Shown: positions 33,950-42,935 of the stretch, in pieces
Position numbering within the stretch: position 1 is the first letter of the stretch
Layout of the letters: every line of letters starts with the position of its first letter
Assembly (NCBI GenBank): GCA_013112635.1
Contig: JABFGF010000007.1
Coordinates: 124,001-188,000, forward strand
Direction: 5' to 3'
Length of the DNA stretch: 64,000 nt
Origin: Calditrichota bacterium
GTDB taxonomy: Bacteria > Calditrichota > Calditrichia > Calditrichales > J004
The notes under the pieces: generated by a model
What the model saw: the letters and a program-made list of their open reading frames with translations, nothing else
What the model was told of the DNA's origin: nothing
Database searches by the model: none
Made by a program: the position numbers and the translations under genes

Positions 33950-35677
33950 ATGAAACAGAGCTTTAAACGCTTATTAATATTTAGCTCACTTTTTATACCG
34001 CTAATCTTTATTTCGTGTGGGTCAGATGAGTCAGAACAAAAAGCAGAAACAGCAAATATGGAAACTGCTGATGAAAATCAATTGTGGACATGTGGAATGC
34101 ACCCTGAAGTTATTTTGGATGAGCCGGGCCAGTGCCCAAAGTGTGGCATGAACCTCGTGCCTGTGAAAAACTCGCAAGGATCTCAGGCCAATACTGCAAC
34201 CACAAGTGGAGAACGAAAAATTTTATATTGGCAGGCACCGATGAATCCGACGGAGATTTATGATAAACCCGGTAAATCTAATATGGGAATGGATTTAGTC
34301 CCGGTTTATGAAGGTGAAACTTCATCGGGAAGCTCAGTAAGTATCGATCCAACAACAGTCCAAAATATGGGGGTGCGATTTGCCCCTGTTGAACGGACTG
34401 ACTTCAGCAGGATCATTCGTACAGTGGGTAAAGTCGATTATAATGAAGAAAAAATATATGCTGTTTCGACCAAAGTATCCGGTTGGATTGAAAAATTATA
34501 TGTGGATTATACAGGTAAAGAAGTACGAAAAAATCAGCCGTTGTTAGAGATATATTCACCTGAACTGGTTACGACACAGCAGGAATATTTGCTGGCATTA
34601 AAAAACAAAGAATTAATTAGTGATACAAAATATGCCAGCATAAAAGAAGGTGCTGAGTCTTTGTTAAATTCAACCCGTCAGCGTCTTTTATATTGGGATA
34701 TTCCGGAATCAGAAATTAAAAAATTGGAAAAACGCGGAACGGTTAAAAAAACCTTGACCTTGGAATCTCCTGCAAGTGGTGTAGTAATTCATAAGAATGC
34801 TGTTGAAGGATTACACGTAAAAGAAGGATCATCACTTTATCAAATTGCTGATCTCTCAAAGATTTGGGTTTATGTAAGTATTTATGATAATGAAGTTCCA
34901 TGGATAAAAATTGGACAAAAAGCTGAAATGGAGCTTTCCTATTTGCCTGGTAAAAAGCTTGAAGGCCAGGTAAGTTATATTTACCCATATCTCAGCGACA
35001 AAGCCCGTGATATTAAAGTCCGCCTTGAATTCCCCAATCCTGGTCTTGAATTAAAACCGGGAATGTATACAAATGTTACCATAGAAACCTCTCCAATTCC
35101 GGATGCCATAGTTGTGCCAACTGAAGCGGTGATTCGGTCTGGTCAGCGCAATGTAGTTTTTATAAGCAGAGAAGAAGGTCGTTTTGAGCCACGTGAAGTG
35201 ATCGTAGGAGAAGAAAGTGCATCCCGTCAAATACGTATTCTGTCTGGATTATTAGGAAATGAAAAGGTAGTTGTTTCAGCTCAGTTTTTACTTGATAGTG
35301 AAAGCCGCCTGCAAGAAGCCATTCAGAAAATGTTAGCTGAAAAATCAAACAGTAAAAAAGACAAGCCAGAAATGGAAGATGATGAAACCATGGATGATCA
35401 TTCTTCCATGGAAACGGAAAAAAACCCGGATATGGAAGAGCATGATCACTCAAATATGGATGAAACCGATGAACATAAAATGAATAACGATGAAGGTGCA
35501 GAGATGAAATACGGTGGTGATATGGATATGGGGCAAGGCAAAAATGCAACAAAGAAATCTGAAAAAGAAGGCCATGAAAATTCCGGTATGAAGTGTGGTG
35601 ACGGAATGGATATGGAAGAAACAAAGAAATCAGATAAAGAAAAAGACAAAGAAGAGCACGATAATAGTGATCATTAA
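33950..35677 (+). CDS. cusB: CusB-type adaptor with metal-binding domains and Met/His tail
   Basis: Lipoprotein of 575 residues (lipobox FISC). Two heavy-metal-binding (YHS-like) domains follow: LWTCGMHPEVILDEPGQCP with CGMNLVPV at about 45-70, and the CusB-typical ILYWQAPMNP...MGMDLVPVYEG near 90-120. The adaptor core lies at about 140-460 (barrel, lipoyl, long hairpin). The last ~100 residues are an acidic tail full of Met and His (HSSMETEKNPDMEEHDHSNM and more), far longer than in E. coli CusB. It should pass Cu(I)/Ag(I) to the pump, and the tail may act as a copper reservoir. Confidence 0.88.
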   Translation: MKQSFKRLLIFSSLFIPLIFISCGSDESEQKAETANMETADENQLWTCGMHPEVILDEPGQCPKCGMNLVPVKNSQGSQANTATTSGERKILYWQAPMNPTEIYDKPGKSNMGMDLVPVYEGETSSGSSVSIDPTTVQNMGVRFAPVERTDFSRIIRTVGKVDYNEEKIYAVSTKVSGWIEKLYVDYTGKEVRKNQPLLEIYSPELVTTQQEYLLALKNKELISDTKYASIKEGAESLLNSTRQRLLYWDIPESEIKKLEKRGTVKKTLTLESPASGVVIHKNAVEGLHVKEGSSLYQIADLSKIWVYVSIYDNEVPWIKIGQKAEMELSYLPGKKLEGQVSYIYPYLSDKARDIKVRLEFPNPGLELKPGMYTNVTIETSPIPDAIVVPTEAVIRSGQRNVVFISREEGRFEPREVIVGEESASRQIRILSGLLGNEKVVVSAQFLLDSESRLQEAIQKMLAEKSNSKKDKPEMEDDETMDDHSSMETEKNPDMEEHDHSNMDETDEHKMNNDEGAEMKYGGDMDMGQGKNATKKSEKEGHENSGMKCGDGMDMEETKKSDKEKDKEEHDNSDH

Positions 35678-35727
35678 TCCTCATTCATAAATCATAGTGA
35701 ATTGCAAAGTTCTTACGGAGAAAATAG

Positions 35728-38700
35728 ATGTTAGAAAAGATAATAGAAGCTTCGGTAAACAATCGCTTTCTGGTATTAATTTTTACTGCCTTTATCAGTT
35801 TTGCAGGAGTATATACACTGCTTGATACACCGGTGGATGCCATACCGGATTTGAGTGATGTTCAAGTTATAGTTTTTACAGAATTTCCTGGTCAAGCTCC
35901 ACAAGTTGTGGAAGACCAGGTAACTTATCCCTTAACCAGTGCCATGTTGGCAGTTCCATTCGCGAAAGTTGTTCGTGGGTATTCATTTTTTGGACTCTCT
36001 TTTGTTTATATCATATTCGAGGATGGTACAGATATTTACTGGGCTCGCAGTCGTGTTCTTGAGTATCTGAATTATGTTTCCAGCAGTTTACCTCAAGGAG
36101 TAACACCTGCACTTGGTCCCGATGCGACAGGTGTTGGTTGGGTCTATGAATATGTTTTAGATGGTGGAGATAAGTATGACCTGCAACAATTACGCTCCAT
36201 TCAGGATTGGTATTTAAGATATGAATTAACAAGTGTACCGGGTGTTGCTGAAGTTGCCAGTATAGGTGGCTATGTCAAACAGTACCAGGTGGAAGTAGAC
36301 CCAAATAAATTGCTGGCTTACAATATGCCTATCCAAAAAGTACGTATGGCAATTAAAAACAGCAATAATGATGTTGGTGGTAAACTGGTTGAAATGAGTG
36401 AAACCGAGTATATGGTCCGAGGTCTGGGTTATATCGAATCAATAGAAGATATTGAAGATATTCCTCTCGGGGTAGATAAAGACGGGACACCCATTTTAAT
36501 AAAAAATGTTGCTGATGTTCATATTGGCCCTGAGCTGAGACGAGGGCTTGCTGAATGGAATGGCGAGGGTGAAACGGTTGGTGGTATTATTGTAATGCGC
36601 TTTGGTGAAAATGCCCTCAAAACAATCGATTTAGTTAAGGCAAAGTTGAAAGATCTTGAAAAAGGTTTACCAGAAGGTGTCAAGATTGTACCTGCTTATG
36701 ACCGTTCAAGTTTGATTGAAAGAGCTATTGATAACCTGAGTTTTAAGCTTTTTGAAGAAAGCATTGTTGTAGCCTTGGTAAGTATTATTTTCTTACTTCA
36801 CTTTCGCAGCGCTTTTGTGGCCATTTTTACTTTGCCGCTCGGTATTTTAATGGCTTTTATCGTAATGAATTACCAGGGACTTAATGCAAATATTATGTCT
36901 TTGGGTGGAATAGCTATAGCTATTGGTGCAATGGTAGATGCCGCAATTGTAATGATTGAAAATGTGCACAAACACTTGGAACGGGATGCCGGTAAGAAAG
37001 ATCACTGGCAAATAATAATCGATGCATCCAAAGAGGTAGGGCCTGCGCTATTCTATTCGCTATTGATTATCACACTTTCGTTCTTACCAGTTTTTACCCT
37101 TCAAGCCCAGGAAGGACGGTTATTTAAACCCTTAGCTTTTACAAAAACATATTCAATGGCAGCGGCGGCCCTATTGGCTTTAACAGTAGTTCCTGTTTTT
37201 ATGGGTTATTTTATTCGAGGTAAAATTATGCCTGAGGAGAAAAATCCCATTAACCGCTTCCTTATAAATATATACCGTCCTGTTATTCATTTAGTACTTC
37301 GCTTTAAATGGTCAACAATCATTGCAGCGGTTGGTGTACTGTTAATCTCAGTACTGCCATTGAGCAAAATTGGTTCGGAGTTTATGCCTCCGTTGAATGA
37401 AGGGGATCTGTTATATATGCCTACGACCGATCCGGGTATTTCTATTACAAAAGCCAAAGAGCTTCTCCAACAAACGGATAAGATTATCAAAAGCTTTCCT
37501 GAAGTTCATCACGTGTTGGGAAAAATAGGACGTGCTAAAACTGCAACTGATCCTGCACCACTTTCTATGATTGAAACGACTATCATGCTGGAGGATGAAG
37601 AAAACTGGCGTCCGGGAATGACTATCGAAAAATTGGTTGAAGAAATGGATGCAGCCATTAAGTTTCCAGGCTTAACCAATGCCTGGACAATGCCCATTAA
37701 AACCCGAATTGATATGCTTTCAACCGGGATTAAAACCCCAGTTGGGATTAAAATAATGGGACCAGACTTACAGACTCTTTCTGATTTAGGTCAGGAAATT
37801 GCGCTCGTTATCAAAGATGTTGAAGGCACACTCAGCGTATTTCCGGATAAGACGGTTGGGGGAAACTTTTTTGATTTTGATATAAATCGCAAAGAAGCAT
37901 CTCGTTATGGGTTGACTGTTGGAATGGTCCAGGAAGTGATCATGTCAGCTATTGGTGGTATGAATGTATCATCAACTGTAGAAGGGCTTGAAAGTTATCC
38001 AATCAATGTTCGTTATAACCGTGAGCTCCGTGACAACCTTGAAGCTCTTAAACGTGTTTTGGTTCCAACACCGACTGGTGCTCAGATTCCTATAAGTTAT
38101 GTTGCTGATATCAGCATTAAAAAAGGGCCTCCTGTAATAAAAAGTGAAAATGCCCGCAGAACAGCCTGGCTGTATGTCGATCTCCGCGGAATTGATGTGG
38201 GAACGTATGTACAAAACGCTAAAAAAATTCTTGAGGAAAAAGTCGATTTCCCGGAAGGGTATAGTGTAGTATGGTCTGGTCAATATGAATATATGGAACG
38301 GGCACAAAAAAGGTTGCAGATTGTAATCCCTATCACTCTGGTAATAATATTTCTACTGCTCTATTTCAATTTCAAAAATATTCAGGAGAGTATAATTGTG
38401 ATGCTCTCATTGCCTTTTTCACTGATTGGTGGGATCTGGTTCCTGTACTTCCTTGATTACAATTTTAGTGTAGCTGTGGGTGTAGGATTTATTGCCCTGG
38501 CAGGTGTAGCTGCGGAAACAGGTGTTATAATGCTGATATACCTGGATCAATCCTACAACGAAATGAAAAAGAAAGGTATGATGCGTTCAGTTAAGGACTT
38601 GTATGCTGCAATTATAGATGGGGCTGTAAACCGTGTCCGGCCAAAAATGATGACAGTTATGGCAATTATGGCAGGATTAATACCAATCATGTGGGGTCAT

Positions 38701-38880
38701 GGAACGGGATCACAGGTTATGAAGCGAATTGCGGCGCCAATGGTTGGTGGAATGGTTTCCTCAACGGTGTTAACCCTGGTTGTTATTCCGGCAATTTATT
38801 ATTTGTGGAAAAGCCGAGAGGTTGAACATATGGCCATACAAATTGCCATTGATGAGAATAATGACAGCGAACCTGCTTAG
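35728..38880 (+). CDS. cusA: CusA-type copper/silver RND pump
   Basis: Pump of 1050 residues, matching the usual CusA length of about 1047. The TM4 signature AIAIGAMVDAAIVMIENVHK is that of the Cu(I)/Ag(I) subgroup (HME4), unlike the two Czc pumps upstream. DTPVDAIPDLSDVQVIVFTE at the N-terminus and EFMPPLNEGDLLYMP in the porter region are also CusA-like. It removes monovalent copper or silver from the periplasm with CusB and CusC. Genes are close together (CusB stop 35677, pump start 35728), so they form one operon. Confidence 0.92.
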   Translation: MLEKIIEASVNNRFLVLIFTAFISFAGVYTLLDTPVDAIPDLSDVQVIVFTEFPGQAPQVVEDQVTYPLTSAMLAVPFAKVVRGYSFFGLSFVYIIFEDGTDIYWARSRVLEYLNYVSSSLPQGVTPALGPDATGVGWVYEYVLDGGDKYDLQQLRSIQDWYLRYELTSVPGVAEVASIGGYVKQYQVEVDPNKLLAYNMPIQKVRMAIKNSNNDVGGKLVEMSETEYMVRGLGYIESIEDIEDIPLGVDKDGTPILIKNVADVHIGPELRRGLAEWNGEGETVGGIIVMRFGENALKTIDLVKAKLKDLEKGLPEGVKIVPAYDRSSLIERAIDNLSFKLFEESIVVALVSIIFLLHFRSAFVAIFTLPLGILMAFIVMNYQGLNANIMSLGGIAIAIGAMVDAAIVMIENVHKHLERDAGKKDHWQIIIDASKEVGPALFYSLLIITLSFLPVFTLQAQEGRLFKPLAFTKTYSMAAAALLALTVVPVFMGYFIRGKIMPEEKNPINRFLINIYRPVIHLVLRFKWSTIIAAVGVLLISVLPLSKIGSEFMPPLNEGDLLYMPTTDPGISITKAKELLQQTDKIIKSFPEVHHVLGKIGRAKTATDPAPLSMIETTIMLEDEENWRPGMTIEKLVEEMDAAIKFPGLTNAWTMPIKTRIDMLSTGIKTPVGIKIMGPDLQTLSDLGQEIALVIKDVEGTLSVFPDKTVGGNFFDFDINRKEASRYGLTVGMVQEVIMSAIGGMNVSSTVEGLESYPINVRYNRELRDNLEALKRVLVPTPTGAQIPISYVADISIKKGPPVIKSENARRTAWLYVDLRGIDVGTYVQNAKKILEEKVDFPEGYSVVWSGQYEYMERAQKRLQIVIPITLVIIFLLLYFNFKNIQESIIVMLSLPFSLIGGIWFLYFLDYNFSVAVGVGFIALAGVAAETGVIMLIYLDQSYNEMKKKGMMRSVKDLYAAIIDGAVNRVRPKMMTVMAIMAGLIPIMWGHGTGSQVMKRIAAPMVGGMVSSTVLTLVVIPAIYYLWKSREVEHMAIQIAIDENNDSEPA

Positions 38881-38902
38881 AAAAATAATTAACAAGGAGT
38901 AG

Positions 38903-39247
38903 ATGATGAAAGAAGTAAAAGCATTTATCCGCTCAATAAAAGCGGAAGAAGTAATTGAAGCTCTAGAAAACCTTGGAGTATCTGATATAACACTGATTGA
39001 TGTGATGGGTATCGGTGAGCACATGGCTGATCCTAATGAGGCAAAGTTTTCCATTAAAATAATAGAAAAATATTGTGACCTGGCAAAGGTTGAAACTGTG
39101 TGTAAGTCGGAAGATGTGCATGAAATTGTTGAGACTATTAGAAAGGTTGCCTATAGCAGTATGAAAGGTGATGGGATGATCTATGTATCTCCAGTTGAGA
39201 TGGCTGTTAAAATTCGCACCGGGTCTGTTGGGGAGGACGCCTTATGA
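38903..39247 (+). CDS. PII-family signalling protein in the Cus operon
   Basis: Protein of 114 residues with the PII fold: MMKEVKAFIRSIKAEEVIEAL at the start, a T-loop region (MGIGEHMADPNE), KIIEKYCDLAKVETVC in place of 'k.kieivv.d', and an almost canonical end IYVSPVEMAVKIRTGSVGEDAL as in GlnB/GlnK. The T-loop is shortened and has no uridylylated Tyr. PII proteins bind ATP/ADP and a ligand and regulate a partner membrane protein. Here it lies 22 bases after cusA with a strong AAGGAG site, so it may regulate the pump or sense metal. Two Cys (CDL, ETVCKS) may matter. Confidence 0.8.
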   Translation: MMKEVKAFIRSIKAEEVIEALENLGVSDITLIDVMGIGEHMADPNEAKFSIKIIEKYCDLAKVETVCKSEDVHEIVETIRKVAYSSMKGDGMIYVSPVEMAVKIRTGSVGEDAL

Positions 39248-39376
39248 TCAGGTATAAAATATTAAATAAATGTTACAAAATTCATGATACGTGATAATAA
39301 GAGATTCGAATAGTATCTATTTAAAAAGGAGATAAACAAAACTATAATATCTATTAATCTAATCAGGAGAAATAAA

Positions 39377-39907
39377 ATGAAACAAAATAATTCAATATAC
39401 AAAGTGATTTTCATCTTTACATTAACGTTCTTCTTAGTCGTTTCCCATGCGAGCGCACAGCACATGGGTGGTGATAAACAAGGTCATAACATGAAAGACA
39501 ATATGAAAAACATGCAGAATTCAGGCATGCAGCATATGAACCAGCAGCATATGCAAATGAACATGGACCAGATGATGAAGCACATGAACGAAATGGTTTC
39601 TCACACGGATGAGATGATGAAATCAATGCATGGCGAAGACGGTCATAAAATGAAGAACATGATGTCTGGAGAAATGCAAAATAGCATGATGGGAATGGGA
39701 ATGAATATGAATGAGATGACTAAAGATATGCAAAAAATGATGGAGCAAATGCAAAAAATGATGTCCGATGAAGATATGATGAAAGATCCAGACATGAAAA
39801 AACATATGGAAGATATGCATAATAATATGAGCAGCATGATGAATGCAATGGATGGGATGATTAAAAATCTAGATGATCTGCAAACGCCAAAAAACAAAGA
39901 AGAATAA
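39377..39907 (+). CDS. Methionine-rich periplasmic protein, probable copper binder
   Basis: Protein of 176 residues with a signal peptide ending SHASAQ. By my count about 43 residues (one in four) are Met, with many His, in patterns such as MNMDQMMKHMNEM and MQKMMEQMQKMM; the rest is helical with Asp, Glu, Lys and Asn. Such MxxM and MM arrays bind Cu(I)/Ag(I), as in other periplasmic copper-storage or scavenging proteins. AGGAG lies before the ATG. The composition is extreme compared with all neighbours. Confidence 0.75.
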   Translation: MKQNNSIYKVIFIFTLTFFLVVSHASAQHMGGDKQGHNMKDNMKNMQNSGMQHMNQQHMQMNMDQMMKHMNEMVSHTDEMMKSMHGEDGHKMKNMMSGEMQNSMMGMGMNMNEMTKDMQKMMEQMQKMMSDEDMMKDPDMKKHMEDMHNNMSSMMNAMDGMIKNLDDLQTPKNKEE

Positions 39908-39909
39908 GA

Positions 39910-40695
39910 ATGGTTTTTATTAAACAGAGACAATCCACAGGCCCAATTAAGGGCCTTGGATTTCTGATTATACTGATTTTAGTTTTACCAATAAGCATTT
40001 TAAATGCCAAAGAAAAATGGGCACTAAACACGTCTCTATCATATAGCACTGGTAAATACATTTATGAGAGTGGTGTGGATAATTATACGCTTTATCTAGG
40101 AGGGCGTTATAGTAATGACAAGTTTAGTATATCAATGACGGTCCCTTTTACTATGCAGCGGGACAATCTTGATACTTTAGGTACAACAAATACCAGTAAT
40201 TCACATATGGATAGCGATCATTCAATTACGGCTGGTGTTTCGGATGTTTATCTATACAGTGAATATAATTTGTATCGTTCATTTTTCGTTACCGGCCAAA
40301 TAAAAATACCGACTTCAACAGGTAGTACATTATTTAGTTCAGGAGAGTTTGATTATGGTATTGGTTTAGCATTTAGAAAAATGTATGGAACCTATAAATT
40401 GTTTGCTGATGCCGGATATCTTGTTTTTGGTGATCCTAGGCAGTTTAGTTATGATGATCCTTTTGTTTATGGAATAGGAGTAGCAAAACACGCTAAGAAC
40501 GGTGAATCTTCAGTCTCCTTTTATTACCAGGAATACGGACGGATTATAAGTGGTCTTGATCCACCCAGACAATTCTCAGTTGCCTATTTCAGGCTAATAT
40601 CTAAGGATGTGGGAATTTCTTTTTATGGATCCAAAGGATTTGGAGAAAGCAGTCCTGATTTTGCCTTTTCAATAGGCATGGATGTAACTATTTAG
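39910..40695 (+). CDS. Outer-membrane beta-barrel protein
   Basis: Protein of 261 residues with an N-terminal hydrophobic signal segment (about 17-36) ending LNAKEKWAL, followed by alternating strands rich in Tyr and Gly (YTLYLGGRYSNDKFSISMTV, YGIGLAFRKMYGTYKLFADAG) and an aromatic-containing C-terminus. This is the pattern of a 10-14 strand outer-membrane barrel. It starts three bases after the Met-rich protein gene, so the two are co-translated. Its substrate is unknown; a link to copper is inferred from context only. Confidence 0.6.
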   Translation: MVFIKQRQSTGPIKGLGFLIILILVLPISILNAKEKWALNTSLSYSTGKYIYESGVDNYTLYLGGRYSNDKFSISMTVPFTMQRDNLDTLGTTNTSNSHMDSDHSITAGVSDVYLYSEYNLYRSFFVTGQIKIPTSTGSTLFSSGEFDYGIGLAFRKMYGTYKLFADAGYLVFGDPRQFSYDDPFVYGIGVAKHAKNGESSVSFYYQEYGRIISGLDPPRQFSVAYFRLISKDVGISFYGSKGFGESSPDFAFSIGMDVTI

Positions 40696-40736
40696 TTTTA
40701 ATAATCAAATAATAACAATTAAAAAATGAGAGACTT

Positions 40737-41873
40737 ATGCAAATATTACCTGAATGGGCTCCTGGGATACATCCTCTAATAATTCACTTTCCAATTGTTT
40801 TAATAACACTTGCCATAGCATTAGATCTATTATCAATAATAAAAAGGATAGACCATATTAAACAGTGGGTATCGATATTATATGTTCTTGGCACAGTTGG
40901 AGTAATCGCTTCTTTTTTTAGTGGAAGATATGCAGCAGATTCACTCACTATACCGGAAGGGTATTATGAAGTATATCCTGCAATAAGCAATCACGCAAAC
41001 GTAGCCTTCTATACGGTCCTGTTTTTTATTGTTTATGCAATTATTCGCACTCTGATGTTCAGGTTTAGCAAAGACAAGAATCGGAGTCTTTCAGTCTTAA
41101 TGTTTTTTTTTGGCTTAATCGGTTTTTTCCTTGTTATGCAAACCGCAGATAAAGGCGCTGAACTGGTTTATCGATATGGAATGGGAACACAAATATTATC
41201 AAAACTAAATATGACCGAAAAAGCTATTCATCCAAAAAATGGTTTGATTCAGAAAAAAAATGGATCCTGGGAATGGATAATGAACAACAACGCAGCAGTA
41301 GTTCTTGACTCGCAATTCACTCTGATAAAAGGAAATAATAATAACCTAAACTTGGAAGATGAAGGAGAACAATTGGCTATTACTGTGTCAGACAATGAAA
41401 CCTATTTCTATATATATGATCAAGGTTTTTCTGACATTGCCCTTATGGCTGAGATTAACCTGGATGCTTTTAATGGCCGGTTTTCCCTAGTTCATCATGT
41501 TACCGGTAATACACAGTTCGATTTTTTGGATGTTGATGGAAAAGAAATCCGCCTGGGTCGAAGCACCGATGGTAAAACAATGCTCTTTGATCAAGCTCTG
41601 ATATCCACAAAAGGATGGTTCAGCTTGAAGGCGATAGGTACAAAAGGGCATTTCCGGGGATATGTTAATGATGAGTTAGTGCTGCATGGACATGGTAAGG
41701 ATTTACCCTCTGGTCAGACAGGATTTATATTTTCTGGAAAAGGCAAAATATTACTGAAAAATATAAAAACCGAGTCCATTGATTCTGCAACCAATATAAA
41801 AGATGATAGTATTGAGGCTTCTGAAATTCAATCTCAAGAACAAAATGAAGATCACGGTAATCATGATCATTAA
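40737..41873 (+). CDS. DUF2231-type membrane protein with LamG-like domain
   Basis: Protein of 378 residues. The first 150 carry four membrane segments with the DUF2231 signature GIHPLIIHFPIVLITLAI (conserved His in the membrane). A periplasmic region of about 200 residues looks like a concanavalin/LamG-type sandwich (FSLVHHVTGNTQFDFLDVDG; GWFSLKAIGTKGHFRGYVND). The tail ends EDHGNHDH. DUF2231 proteins are often found beside cytochromes and copper proteins, and their membrane His residues may bind haem. A redox or metal role is possible here. Confidence 0.65.
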   Translation: MQILPEWAPGIHPLIIHFPIVLITLAIALDLLSIIKRIDHIKQWVSILYVLGTVGVIASFFSGRYAADSLTIPEGYYEVYPAISNHANVAFYTVLFFIVYAIIRTLMFRFSKDKNRSLSVLMFFFGLIGFFLVMQTADKGAELVYRYGMGTQILSKLNMTEKAIHPKNGLIQKKNGSWEWIMNNNAAVVLDSQFTLIKGNNNNLNLEDEGEQLAITVSDNETYFYIYDQGFSDIALMAEINLDAFNGRFSLVHHVTGNTQFDFLDVDGKEIRLGRSTDGKTMLFDQALISTKGWFSLKAIGTKGHFRGYVNDELVLHGHGKDLPSGQTGFIFSGKGKILLKNIKTESIDSATNIKDDSIEASEIQSQEQNEDHGNHDH

Positions 41874-41888
41874 GAAAGATGTGAACTA

Positions 41889-42464
41889 ATGATGTCTCTT
41901 AATCATCAGGAATATACTTTTCCGGATGAAGTTCCGGTATTATCCTCAAAGCGACTAAACCTTGTTGAACTCACTGAAGATCACGTTAAAGATATATTCG
42001 AAATTTATTCCAATGACTATGTTACTAAATATGATGATTGTTATTCATTTACTTCAATTAATCACGCATTAGATGCAATTAATTTATTTAAACAATCATT
42101 TGAAAATCGAACTGGAATTCGATGGGGGATATCTATAAAAAATGAGAAAAAAATAATTGGAAATATCGGATTTAGTCATTTTGAGCCTTTCCATACTGGT
42201 AAAGTGGGATTTGCACTAAATGTAAAGTATTGGAACATGGGCATTTGTACAGAAGCAATAAGAGAAGTTCTTCAATTTGGTTTCAACGTATTAAAAATAC
42301 ACCGCGTTGAAGCAGAATCTCATCCCAAAAATATCGCTTCTGGGCAGGTTTTAGAAAAGAATGGCTTTAAAAAAGAAGGGAGGTTAAGAGATTTTGCTTT
42401 TTGGAAGGGGAGTCATCAAACAATAGATATGTATAGTAAGCTTTCTCAAGACCCAAATAATTAA
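41889..42464 (+). CDS. GNAT-family N-acetyltransferase (RimJ/RimL type)
   Basis: Protein of 191 residues: 'LSSKRLNLVELTEDHVKDIFEI' at the start, VGFALNVKYWNMGICTEAIREVLQFGF as the acetyl-CoA binding part, and HPKNIASGQVLEKNGFKKEG near the end are typical RimJ-like motifs. It acetylates an amino group using acetyl-CoA; the target is unknown. It lies inside the metal operon (16 bases after the DUF2231 gene), which is an odd place for this enzyme. It is not closely similar to the GNAT at 9685. Confidence 0.72.
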   Translation: MMSLNHQEYTFPDEVPVLSSKRLNLVELTEDHVKDIFEIYSNDYVTKYDDCYSFTSINHALDAINLFKQSFENRTGIRWGISIKNEKKIIGNIGFSHFEPFHTGKVGFALNVKYWNMGICTEAIREVLQFGFNVLKIHRVEAESHPKNIASGQVLEKNGFKKEGRLRDFAFWKGSHQTIDMYSKLSQDPNN

Positions 42465-42492
42465 TATTAGTACTAATAAAACAGGAGAAAAT

Positions 42493-42921
42493 ATGTCAAT
42501 TAAATCCTCATTCAACATTCTGATGTTGTTTGTAGCAACGTTCTATCTAATGTCGTTTTTGGTGCATCCAGTTAATAAGAAAAATGAAAATACTGACTGG
42601 CTTGCACCTGTAGAAGCGGATAAGACTATTAATCCGCTAAAAGGGGATGAGAGCGCGTGGGGAAAAGCTAAAGAAACATATAATACGTTATGCGCAATTT
42701 GTCATGGTGAAAATGGCCTTGGGGACGGCATAGCTGGTATAGCCCTAAAACCACGTCCGGCAAACTTTAAACTCGACAGAGTTCAAAAACAAAGCGATGG
42801 GGCCATTTTCTGGAAGTTAACAAACGGTAAACCACCAATGGCAGCCTATCAAGAATCTTTAACTGAAGAGCAACGCTGGCAGCTGGTTAATTATATTCGA
42901 CATTTAGCAGAGGACAACTAA
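42493..42921 (+). CDS. Membrane-anchored or periplasmic cytochrome c
   Basis: Protein of 142 residues with an N-terminal hydrophobic signal or anchor segment (about 8-25). It has one haem c motif CAICH (about residue 71), GENGLGDG after it, and a likely Met ligand in KPPMAAYQ before LTEEQRWQLVNYIRHLA, the classical class I monohaem cytochrome layout. It transfers electrons in the periplasm. Its presence in an operon with a second haem protein at 44127, and near CcmF, suggests a need for haem attachment under the same stress. Confidence 0.82.
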   Translation: MSIKSSFNILMLFVATFYLMSFLVHPVNKKNENTDWLAPVEADKTINPLKGDESAWGKAKETYNTLCAICHGENGLGDGIAGIALKPRPANFKLDRVQKQSDGAIFWKLTNGKPPMAAYQESLTEEQRWQLVNYIRHLAEDN

Positions 42922-42935
42922 GAATAGGAGCAAAT

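Noticed and set aside
35160-35684. A long minus-strand reading frame opposite the CusB tail
   Set aside because: It is the mirror of a low-complexity Met/His/Asp/Glu coding tail and gives a His/Phe/Leu-rich nonsense protein without a ribosome site.
39623-39933. Minus-strand frames opposite the Met-rich protein
   Set aside because: ATG repeats read backwards as CAT (His), producing artificial His-rich frames; no start signal.
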